Below, one piece after another: positions 56,307 to 64,000 of a stretch of 64,000 bases of DNA. The notes under the pieces are model-generated. The model was not told the origin of the DNA and searched no databases. It saw only the letters and a list, made by a program, of their open reading frames with translations. Source of the stretch: Gari tellinella. Its lineage: Eukaryota > Mollusca > Bivalvia > Cardiida > Psammobiidae. Numbering within the stretch: position 1 is the first letter of the stretch; each line of letters opens with the position of its first letter. The translations under genes were made by a program, and so were the position numbers. The stretch is taken from positions 50,094,216 to 50,158,215 of the forward strand of contig OV277868.1 in NCBI GenBank assembly GCA_922989275.2. Direction: 5' to 3'.

Positions 56307-56520
56307 TACAATCAAACCTGTGTTAAAGCGACCACTAAACGAAGCGGCATGCTGATCTTTAAATGCAGACGACCGCTTAATGCAAGACAAAAGTAATGCA
56401 GAAGGCTCCTATAGTAGGAACATTCTGCATTACTACTGCCCTGCATTATTTAAGCTGCCACCTGCTTTAATGACTACAAATATTTCATAGTAATGAGTTG
56501 TCGCTTAATACAGGTGTGAC
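56307..56520 (+). mobile_element. A2-like MITE, diverged
   Basis: TACAATCAAACCTGTGTTAA left and GCTTAATACAGGTGTGAC right; core CGCTTAATGCAAGACAAAAG with tip GGCTCCTATAGTAGGAAC. Confidence 0.75.
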
Positions 56521-56776
56521 ATGTAAAATCTATATGAAACTAGAACTGTGTAATACCAGTACCTGTGGGTAGTCGATCACAACACTAGCTATTTGAATTC
56601 AAGGTACGTGCATATTTTCTTCATATTTTTAACCATTTTAGCTCACTAAACGTGGGACTTCATTAGGACCAAACATGTTTTGTTTATGGTAGTATGCTTC
56701 TGTAAACGAACACCAATTTCAGAATGGTTATGTCACAACAACGACTGTTTTCTACGGTGGCACTGAGGTGACATGC

Positions 56777-56777
<1 letters not shown>

Positions 56778-56818
<41 letters not shown>

Positions 56819-57145
56819 TATCTGTGCGCACGACTTAATTTGAAGGGAAAAAAAAAAAAATCTTTGCCTTTTTATCTCGTGCGCACGACTTAATTTGAGA
56901 AAGAAAAAAAAAAGAAAAAAAAAGTGCTTTTTATCTCGTGCGCACGACTTAATTTAAAAAAAACTTAAAAAAAAACAAAAAAATCGCACGAGATAAATTT
57001 GAAAGAATTTTTTTTTTTTTTCTTTTTCAAATTAAGTCGTGCGCACGAGATAAAAAAGTGATTTTTTTTTCTTTTTTTTTTTTTTTCAAAATTAAGTCGT
57101 GCGCACGAGATAAAAAGTAAAAAAAAAAAAAAGAAAAAAAAAAAG
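56778..57145. mobile_element. Fold-back element built of A/T tracts and a 12-bp palindrome
   Basis: Three copies of CGTGCGCACGACTTAATTT in one half and two of AATTAAGTCGTGCGCACGAG in the other, separated by long T or A runs, plus a central half-copy (TCGCACGAGATAAATTTG). The halves are reverse complements. Confidence 0.88.
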
Positions 57146-57289
57146 TGAAACAGAAATAACTTAAACTGCTCTTTGTCTGCATATTTCAAATTTAGCATAC
57201 CTGCCCTAGTTTCGTCTGCTTTAATGTTGTGTCTTCTATTCCATTTTGAAGTAAGATTGAAGGCAGTCCTCAAATACTTAAGCAATATC

Positions 57290-57385
57290 GAAATTAACGT
57301 CAGCCAGTTTGGATCCAGATCAGACGCCACATTGCGCGGCGTCTGATCTGGATCCACACTGTTTGCAAAGCCGCTGGCGGTAAAT
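57290..57385 (+). mobile_element. B2 MITE core
   Basis: AGTTTGGATCCAGATCAGAC, tip GCCACATTGCGCGGC, partner TCTGATCTGGATCCACACTG. Confidence 0.8.
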
Positions 57386-57387
57386 GA

Positions 57388-58345
57388 CTTAAAGACATTT
57401 CCTGACATACTTTCGGTGGTAACACCAAACCAGGTATAGATCTATGTCTTTAAAGACATTTCCTCAGTCTTTTGATGTAACACCCCCATTGCTCTCACTA
57501 GGCGTGAACATACAGGTAAAGAAGAAGTAAATTGTGCTTAGCCAATGTCACTAATTAATCTCAAGTTGTGTAGAGAGGCCCAGAAATACTCACACACAAT
57601 GTTTTTTTCAATGGGTTTTACTAACCAAACTAACAAAGTCAAGGTATGGGCCTCACATGAGACGCTTGGATGAGTATATCCTAGACAAGATAAAAGTTAC
57701 AGTACAACTCTCACAGGACTGCATGCCTATATACCAGGTTTGGTGTTACCACCGAGAGAAGTCAGGAAATGTCTTTTAAGACATTTCCTGACCTAGTTTT
57801 GGGGCTTACACATATCCAGGGTAAAATCTTGTGATGCATGAGCTCGTGACTATAGCAAAGAATCATCGAAGCGTCTCATGTGAGGCCCGCTTCTTATATT
57901 TGGTGATTTAGTTAAAGAAAAACAACCTTGAATATGAGTTTGTCAGGGCCTCTCTAGACAGGATGAGATTGTTTGCGGTATTATGTGCACATGTCCCATG
58001 CTTTTACAGTTATTTTAACGCCTATAGGGGGTACTTCATCAATGGACTGAGGAAATCATTTTAATGTCTTTAAAGACATTATCCCAGTTCATTCATTGAA
58101 CCCCCAATGGTTCTCACTGGGCGTGAAAATGAATGTAAAGCATGAAAAACGTGTGCTTATCAGCCAATGTCAGCAATCTCAAATGTTCTATAGAGGTCCC
58201 GACATACTCACACTCGGAGGTTTACTAACCAAACTATCAAACATAAGGTATTGCCTGGGCATTTATACAGGTAAAAGCATGCTGCATTCTTGAAACGAAC
58301 TTTCTATGGGACTAGGTGTTACCATCCAAGCTAGGTCAAGTAATG
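57388..58345. repeat. Inverted concatemer of a TTAA-junction element
   Basis: The junction TGTCTTTAAAGACATTTCCT recurs near 57388, 57445, 57770, 58064 and 58345. The segment 57440-57770 is followed by its reverse complement (57780-58075: AGACGCTTGGATGAG against CGAAGCGTCTCATGTGAGGC) and then a third unit in the first orientation. Confidence 0.75.
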
Positions 58346-58374
58346 TCTTTAAATATATGTCTGTCTATTTTATA

Positions 58375-58490
58375 CATGTCTGTTTGTCTGTCAGTCTGTC
58401 TGTCTGTCTGTCTATCTCCCCTGTCTGTCTGTCCGGCTCTTTCTCTCCTTTTCTTTCTTTTTTTCTTTCTTTTTTTCTTTCTTTCCAATG
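58375..58490 (+). repeat. (TGTC)n and (TTTC)n microsatellites
   Basis: CTGTCTGTCTGTCTGTCTAT and then TTTCTTTCTTTTTTTCTTTC. Confidence 0.95.
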
Positions 58491-58745
58491 TGAATGTCTG
58501 CTTTGTGTTAATGTTTTTTTTCATTTTAAGTGTCAAAAGCATCTGACCGGATATAGCCTCTTCAACGCCTTTCGAACCCACATTCCGTTATAAAAATAAT
58601 CCCATATTTTAAACAGTGTGTATAGGCCTACTACACTAATATATCGACATGGATACCATATATCTTGCTTTTAAATTCTTGATCCTTTTGGTATCAGCAT
58701 AGGCCTACACCAATTTGTCTTAATCTTAGTGGTCGAAATACATGT

Positions 58746-59003
58746 ATAACCCTTTCCCCAACAGAAGCGACTTTTTGCACAATTAATTTATTCATCCGCT
58801 GAAGAAAATAGTTCCAATTTATACAGTCATGAATATAATTCATAAGAATTATTTTCAGTTTCCTTGTAGATTTTAGCTTAAAGCAGACTGAAAGTAAAGC
58901 AGAATGTGCCTTATGGCACATTCTGCTTTACATGTACTTTCAACCTGCTTTAAGTAGCCACCTATCTTCAAAACTAGAAACAGGCTATGGGATAAAGGGA
59001 TAA
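58746..59003 (+). mobile_element. A1 MITE just upstream of the SDR gene
   Basis: TAACCCTTTCCCCAACAG to CTATGGGATAAAGGGATAA, core tip TGCC TTAT GGCA. About 95 bp upstream of the SDR start codon, so possibly in its promoter or 5' UTR. Confidence 0.87.
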
Positions 59004-59097
59004 TGGAGGTTTAGTACTGAATTAATAAGTTTTACTTTCCGTGTTACAGTTGTATAACATTTTTCCGGACATCTCTACCAAAGTCTAGTATCACACA

Positions 59098-59232
59098 ATG
59101 CTTGCTCCCTGCAGTGTCCTGGTTACCGGCGCCAATAGAGGCATTGGATTGGAATTTGTTAAACAATTAGCAAAACTATCAAAACCACCAAAGAATGTGT
59201 TTGCTGCCTGCAGATCGCCAGATGACGCTAAG
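59098..59232 (+). CDS. SDR exon 1: start and Rossmann Gly motif
   Basis: 45 codons: MLAPCSVLVTGANRGIGLEF then VKQLAKLSKPPKNVFAACRS. Donor GTCAGT at 59233. The ATG has A at -3. Confidence 0.94.
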
Positions 59233-62200
59233 GTCAGTGTACTTTAACTCATTAGCAGTACTATTAAACGTATTAAAGGCATTTAAAAAGAAACATTGTT
59301 TTAAGAAGTTTCACTATTTATTTCATCACTTTCTGCTCATTCAATACAGGTCTCTGTATTTCAGTTTGAAAGCATCATCAGTACTATCAAGAATTTTGAT
59401 GTTTATTTTTAGGGCTGTTTAAGAGAACATGTAAGCAAAAAATCAAGTAAAACATACAATACAGACCCTGACCAGAGAGCTCATCCAGGAGCCATCTTAG
59501 CAGGGCTTTCACGATTTGCAAATACATGTATACATTTACAGATTTCCAGTATAGCAAGGTTTCAACACAGATCTAGACCTGTCTCTGTTTTAACAGTAGA
59601 CCAGTGTAAACTCAAAAACGTAATGGGTCTAATGGTGTCATCTACTTTAAACAATGATCGTCTAGGGAAATTGGATTTTGGCCAGGCAAAGCGCTGAGTT
59701 GAGTCTGAATTCGTTATCAACCTTTTGATTGGTCTGGTTTGAGCTGAGGCCCAACTCTGGCCAACCAAATGCTTGAGAACGAACTCAGACTCAACGCACA
59801 CGCTTTATAAGCATTGGACCTAATCTAGAATTACGCGGCGTTTGAGCAGGATCAAAACAGTTTGCATGCAAGTGACCTTTGTATCCGAGGGGAGGAGGGG
59901 GGGGGGGGGGGGGGGGGGGGAGTGAAAGGCAGTGAATGTGGTTAATACATCAACTCAATTATGGTTGTAAACATGTGTTTGCATGTCAATGACAATTCCT
60001 TTGCGTGTTTCATGTCACAGTGATGCAGTGTAAATATCAAATCGAAATGAGAGAGTAACTCTTAACGGTTTAACTCATTCTTTGTTCTATACAAAGTAAC
60101 ATATCTAAATCATCTCGAATAACATGACCTGTAATTTCTTTTTTACAGGATCTGAAGGCTTTAGCAGATGAATGCAAAAATATATCCATTATACGAATAG
60201 GTAAGATATTCTGATTTTATGGGATGGTGTAAGGTGCATGCTACAATTATCCTCTATTTATCTCCCCTCTATCTCCCTCTCTTACCCAATCACTTTCTTC
60301 CCTCTCCCTCCCCCATATCCACATCCCTTTTCCCTTCATCCCTACCATTTATTCTCTATTTCTCTACTCATCTCTCTATCTATTGCTGCCGGTCTCTCTC
60401 TCTCCCGCAATCCCCCTCTCATTCCACCATTTCATCTGGCCCCTCTCTCTCCCTCTATCTATTTAGTATTTCTCCATACCATTTATTCCCTATTTTCTAC
60501 CCATCTCTCTCAGTTCCCTTTCTCTGCCCCCTCTCTCCCCCTGTCTATTTTCTCCCTCCCCACCTCTCTCTCTCTCTCTCCCCTCCCCTCTCTCTATCTC
60601 CATATTCATATTTCTTTCCCTATACCATTTTTTCTCTACCATAACTCTCTCTCTCTCTCTCTCTGTCTGCCTGACAGTGTATGTGCCTGTCTGTCTCTCT
60701 CTTCAGTCCATCGACCAACAATGATGTCGATACATTTCTTTGTTGTTGGTTTATGCTCTACCACTCCTTCTACTCTAACAACTAAAACAATTAAAAACAT
60801 GGCGCATTGTTTCCCAGTCCGTACTCATACAACTACATTGTATATAATACCGTCAAACTTGTGTTAAACGACCACAAGTATGAATATCTTTTGCCAAATA
60901 CGACTTAACTGTTGATTGCCGGGCAAATGTAAAATATAAAACCCCCACTCTTTTACTTTAGGCCAGTGCTAAGCTGTCATATATATTTATAATGACAGAA
61001 CTTTTCATTCGGATAAACGCTTAATACAAGTTTGACTTATCGTTGACATCTTGTCTTTGTATTGACTGGGTTTATCGCAATAACTCTTGTCTTCCAGATC
61101 TGAAAGATCTGTCATCATTAGAAGAAAGTACTCGCAAAGTTGAACAACTCTCCCCATCGGGCCTTAACTTACTCATCAACAATGCCGGTGTGGCCAAGAG
61201 AGATAACGTGGATACAGTGACAGCCGAAGATATGACAGAATTGTTCAATGTCAACGCAGTGGGTCCACTAATGGTGGCTAAGGTATGCCGGTGACAGGGC
61301 TTCCATAAGTTGACATGAAAAATGCTAAGATTTCCAAATTTGCATTTTTTCAAGTGCGATTTTAGGAATAGTATCTTTACCACATTGCCTGTTTCTAGCT
61401 TTGTTGGCATGTGACTACTTTAAGCAGGCTGGAAGTAAAGCAGAATACGCATTCATGCGCATTCTGCTTTACTTTCAGCCTGCTTTAAGCTACCATGTAC
61501 CAGAAAAAAAATCCGAAGATTTAGGAAAAATCCGGAGAAATGGCAGCCCTGCAGTGAAGATATTTATCTGATCCCAATGATCAAATCCTAGGCTCAAATC
61601 TGACCAATCTAATGCTTGAGAACGAACTCGGACTTAACTCAAACGCTTTATTAACGTGGGGCATGTATCCCTAGAATTGTACAATTCTGTTTTGGCTATT
61701 GTTTATTAAAAATGGAATTAAGATATATACAAATGTACCAAGATATATACAAATGTACCATTTTGTCATTGCAGGCTTTTCTACCCCTTCTGAAGAGAGC
61801 TGCCACCGGCGATCTTGACATCAATACGTCGGCCATTGTTAACATATCCACGGGTGTAGCCTCCATTGCTGAAGACGATAGTGGGGGAATGTACGCATAC
61901 AGGACCTCCAAGGTAGTATATTACCTATTATTGTATTTCACCTCTTTGCATGTTTGGTATTTTTTTTATCGTTTGCAACAGTTGTCGTCTGCTACTGTTA
62001 TAAGACCGGGTTTTTCGAAAATTCTTTTTAAATCGGGGTAAGAGTATCAACAGTTTAGATCCAGATCAGACGCCGCGTCATGCGGCGTCTCATTTAGATC
62101 CAAACCGTTTGCACGGATCATCATATATCCGATGTGGTGTAGGAGGACATCAGTGGTCAATTTTACAGCACCTCAAAGGTAACGTAATACAATTAGGGTT

Positions 62201-62488
62201 CGAAACCGTTAAGAAATGATACCGGTATTTTAACATGTTTTTCTTTTTTTCACACCACAGGCTGCCTTGAATATGATCACCAAGAATCTCAGCCTTGATA
62301 TCAGAAAGGACAACATTCTTGTTAATGCATTGCACCCGGGCTGGGTGAAAACTGACCTAGGTGGACGAAAGGCCATGATTGACACCACCGAATCTGTGCA
62401 GAAAATGCTTGATTTAATGGCAGGATGGCGAGGAGACCGTCACCATGGGAGATTTTACCATTACGGAGGACGCGAGATGGCGTGGTAG
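59098..62488 (+). CDS. Short-chain dehydrogenase/reductase, C-factor/sniffer type (5 exons, complete)
   Basis: Predicted NAD(P)(H)-dependent oxidoreductase of 245 residues, the usual length of classical SDRs. Exons: 59098-59232, 60149-60200, 61098-61282, 61775-61912, 62261-62488; phases agree and the stop is TAG. Motifs in order: cofactor-binding TGANRGIG at residues 10-17, NNAG in LLINNAGVAK, the catalytic Ser in VNISTGVASI, Y-x-x-x-K in YAYRTSKAALNM, and the post-catalytic HPGWVKTDLGG. That ending and the short C-terminal HHGRFYHYGGREMAW place it with C-factor-like/sniffer carbonyl reductases. The start is the first ATG in good context after an upstream region with no coding signal. The substrate is unknown. 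Intron 2 holds a pyrimidine-rich tract and intron 3 begins with an A3 MITE 12 bp after the donor. Confidence 0.95.
59693..59815 (+). mobile_element. Family G palindrome
   Basis: GAGTTGAGTCTGAATTCG, CTTTTGATTGGTCTGGTTTG, inverse GCCAACCAAATGCTTGAG and AACTCAGACTCAAC. Confidence 0.82.
59897..59920 (+). repeat. Run of 24 G residues in SDR intron 1
   Basis: Uninterrupted G24 preceded by GGGGAGGA. Strong G-quadruplex potential; the length may be unreliable in assembly. Confidence 0.95.
60149..60200 (+). CDS. SDR exon 2 (52 bp)
   Basis: Acceptor TTTTTTACAG, donor GTAAGA. Encodes DLKALADECKNISIIRI; the small exon restores the frame between exons 1 and 3. Confidence 0.9.
60238..60715 (+). repeat. 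Pyrimidine-rich tract (CT microsatellites) in SDR intron 2
   Basis: About 480 bp dominated by C and T on the + strand with several (CT)n runs. Open frames here translate to Leu/Ser/Pro strings and are not coding. Confidence 0.95.
60848..61040 (+). mobile_element. A2-like MITE without hairpin
   Basis: ACCGTCAAACTTGTGTTAAA left and CTTAATACAAGTTTGACT right, like 56307-56520, in SDR intron 2. Confidence 0.65.
61098..61282 (+). CDS. SDR exon 3: NNAG motif
   Basis: Acceptor TGTCTTCCAG, donor GTATGC. Contains LSPSGLNLLINNAGVAKRDN and FNVNAVGPLMVAK, the conserved N-x-x-A-G and N-V-N-A blocks. Confidence 0.95.
61295..61551 (+). mobile_element. A3 MITE 12 bp after an SDR splice donor
   Basis: CAGGGCTTCCATAAGTTGAC left, GGAGAAATGGCAGCCCTG right; flanks CGGTGA and CAGTGA (5 of 6). 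Core A hairpin with A1-like left arm (GCCTGTTTCTAG). Confidence 0.9.
61570..61656 (+). mobile_element. Family G palindrome, half
   Basis: GCTCAAATCTGACCAATC then TTGAGAACGAACTCGGAC. Confidence 0.6.
61775..61912 (+). CDS. SDR exon 4: catalytic Ser and YxxxK
   Basis: Acceptor GTCATTGCAG, donor GTAGTA. 46 codons: AFLPLLKRAATGDLDINTSA, IVNISTGVASIAEDDSGG, MYAYRTSK. Confidence 0.95.
62045..62118 (+). mobile_element. B2 MITE core in SDR intron 4
   Basis: CAACAGTTTAGATCCAGATC, tip GCCGCGTCATGCGGC, partner TAGATCCAAACCGTTTGC. Confidence 0.8.
62261..62488 (+). CDS. SDR exon 5: C-terminus
   Basis: Acceptor TTTTCACACCACAG, stop TAG at 62486-62488. Contains ALNMITKNLSLDIRKDNILV, NALHPGWVKTDLGG and MLDLMAGWRGDRHHGRFYHY. 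Confidence 0.95.
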   Translation, partial: AALNMITKNLSLDIRKDNILVNALHPGWVKTDLGGRKAMIDTTESVQKMLDLMAGWRGDRHHGRFYHYGGREMAW

Positions 62489-62489
62489 T

Positions 62490-62798
62490 TAGTGTTGTCC
62501 GAATATACGTACACTTGTGAATCTCAACAATATATCACGCCAGTTTTGTCCGAATATACGTACACTTGTGAATCTCAATAATATATAACGCCAGTGTTGT
62601 CCGAATTATACGTACGCTTGTGAATCTCAACAATATATCACGCCAGTTTTGTCCGAATTTACGTACACTTGTGAATCTCAATAATATATCACGCCAGTTT
62701 TGTCCGAATTTACGTACACTTGTGAATCTCAATAATATATCACGCCAGTGTTGTCCGAATATACGTACACTTGTGAAAATCAATAATTTATCACGCCG
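62490..62798 (+). repeat. 51-bp minisatellite, about 6 copies, in the SDR 3' UTR
   Basis: TTGTCCGAATATACGTACAC recurs with GAAT at 62501, 62552, 62603, 62655, 62706 and 62757 (spacing 51, 51, 52, 51, 51). It starts directly after the stop codon. The period is a multiple of three, so both strands show long spurious open frames. Confidence 0.95.
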
Positions 62799-62849
62799 TA
62801 GACGCATACTTGCTTGCTTTTTCAAATTTGTATACAAGTGAACAGACAA

Positions 62850-63041
62850 TTAACCCTTTACCTGCTGATCGCGACTTTACTGACTTTTGCAAACAGTTTG
62901 GACCCAGATCAGACACCGCGTAACTGTTTGACACTCATTTTTAGGTTTCTGTACCTACAAAAAGTTAAAATCTATATCTTATAACTTTTTGCAGACGAGA
63001 CAACTTTGAAGCAGACGAAGTGACCGCAGGAAAAGGGTTAA
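62850..63041 (+). mobile_element. B2 MITE, one arm lost
   Basis: TTAACCCTTTACCTGCTG to CAGGAAAAGGGTTAA; single core arm AGTTTGGACCCAGATCAGAC. Confidence 0.82.
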
Positions 63042-63191
63042 GTCAGTGTCACGAACTATGCATGCGAGACGTGCATTTTGAATCTCATGTTTGAAGGCGT
63101 GTCAGTATTGGACCACATGCTGTAAAGCAGTGTTCTATAATACATGTATTGCTAATTTTCAAACTTTGTACATGTACAATGTATTTATTTT

Positions 63192-63197
63192 AATAAA
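63192..63197 (+). promoter_or_regulatory. Candidate polyadenylation signal for the SDR gene
   Basis: AATAAA about 700 bp after the stop, followed by a T/GT-containing stretch. If used, the 3' UTR includes the minisatellite and a B2 MITE. Confidence 0.5.
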
Positions 63198-63477
63198 ACA
63201 AAATACATTTACTGATCTACTTGTCATTAGCTTTTATTTCTCAAATCTTAAGTTTAAGGCAAATTGACCAAAGTACTGTAATCATGAGTCTCAAATTACA
63301 ACTGTACCCGGGGTAAGGCAGCCGATACAGACACGTCATACATTATGTATATTCAAATTCAAATTCTTTATTTCTGTTTTAAGCAAAGTACTTTGTTTGT
63401 AGCAATATAAAGGACAAATTATTAATGACAATATATAGAATCTTTCTGCGTCACTGTTCTCATGGATTAATCAATCA

Positions 63478-63697
63478 CGTTTACCCCATGGTGTGTTTCT
63501 AGTTATGAATAAAGCAGGTTAAACATAAAGCAGAATGCTCCTTAAGAATTCTGCTTTACTGTTAGTCTGCTTTAAGTTTCTATTTGAAAAAGGCACTGGA
63601 AATGTCGTTTACATTTTATCTTCTAACTGGGTACTATTTTTTAAAAGTATATGAATAAATAAAAGCGTAAAAGGCGTATTAATGGGGTAATGGGTTG
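63478..63697 (-). mobile_element. A1 MITE
   Basis: GTTTACCCCATGGTGTGTTT to ATGGGGTAATGGGTTGA; core shortened. Confidence 0.78.
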
Positions 63698-63868
63698 AGA
63701 CGATACAATCTGGTCGGTGAGTTCAAGTTTGATTTTAAGATTTGACAAAAAGAGAACCATGTAGACGTTCTTGGTTAAAGCTGTTTGAAAATCAACGGTA
63801 TACACATACTGTTATAGATGTGTACATGCAGCTCACAAAAAGAGACACTCTAAATGATTGTTAGCAAA

Positions 63869-64000
63869 TACAGTGCATACACTCCCTACAGCGGCCCTCT
63901 GGACAACGATTCCCTCCTTACAACAACGATCACCACTGTTACCCATACAAGAAAATTATGTCAAACCTTTTCACGTCTGCAATATCGTCTGCTTAAATTG
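63869..64000 (+). mobile_element. B3 MITE, cut by the window edge
   Basis: TACAGTGCATACACTCCC left end, then CAACGATTCCCTCCTTAC as in other B3 copies. Confidence 0.65.

Noticed and set aside
60219..60867. Long plus-strand ORFs rich in Leu, Ser and Pro
   Set aside because: They are produced by the CT-rich tract, with microsatellite composition rather than coding composition.

Overview
The window looks like nuclear DNA of a metazoan, most probably a bivalve mollusc. The genes are intron-rich with GT-AG junctions, the DNA is AT-rich, and both introns and intergenic space are packed with short palindromic transposons, tRNA-derived SINEs, LINE fragments and tandem repeats. The bivalve assignment is an inference from repeat types that I associate with clam genomes. 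No species is claimed.

Three protein-coding genes can be supported. (1) 147-14421 (+): the 3' part of a MAPK7/ERK5 orthologue. Eight exons cover the kinase activation loop through the natural C-terminus. The frame closes exactly over all eight (977 codons including the stop). (2) 39508 down to about 24235 (-): an FKBP6-type protein in eleven exons, with an FKBP domain, TPR repeats and a charged C-terminal extension. FKBP6/shutdown proteins act with Hsp90 in the germline piRNA pathway. (3) 59098-62488 (+): a complete five-exon, 245-aa short-chain dehydrogenase/reductase of the C-factor/sniffer type. These genes are unrelated and do not form an operon or cluster. From about 39.8 to 59.0 kb I see no host gene, only LINE fragments, arrays and MITEs.

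The mobile elements are the most striking content. I use local labels. Core A is a palindrome whose arm begins AAAGCAGGCTGAAAGTAAAG. It occurs in A1 (TTAA-flanked, ends TTAACCCATTACCCCATA), A2 (pogo-like ends TACAGTAAAACCTC) and A3 (hAT-like ends CAGGGCTGCCA, 6-bp target duplication). Core B is a palindrome containing CAAACAGT and GATCAGA. It occurs in B1 (TTAA, ends TTAACTCTTTCC), B2 (TTAA, ends TTAACCCTTAGCC) and B3 (ends TACAGTGCTCCCTC). Other families: C (ends GGGCCCATTTCATAAAAC), D (ends CAGGGCTCCAGATAAG), E and F (pogo-like, TACAGTCGAA and TACAGTCAGGACTCG), G (palindrome around TTTGATTGGTCAGATTTGAG) and H (TTAA-flanked, carrying a tRNA-like module). The same palindromic cores therefore appear inside elements with different termini. 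Core stems vary in a compensatory way between copies. The TTAA families insert repeatedly into TTAA sites within each other's hairpins, giving two- and three-level nests.

Layout: 0-15.8 kb, MAPK7 with MITE-filled introns. 15.8-24.2 kb, intergenic MITE nests and one SINE with clear target-site duplications. 24.2-39.5 kb, FKBP6, whose introns hold a 32-bp satellite (28.5-29.2 kb), a 161-bp satellite (32.8-34.1 kb) and many MITEs. 38.8-47.7 kb, SINEs, a cluster of truncated LINEs, repeat arrays and a second H element. 47.7-59 kb, gene-free, with a fold-back element (56.8-57.1 kb) and an inverted concatemer (57.4-58.3 kb). 59-63.2 kb, the SDR gene with a pyrimidine-rich intron and a 51-bp minisatellite in its 3' UTR.
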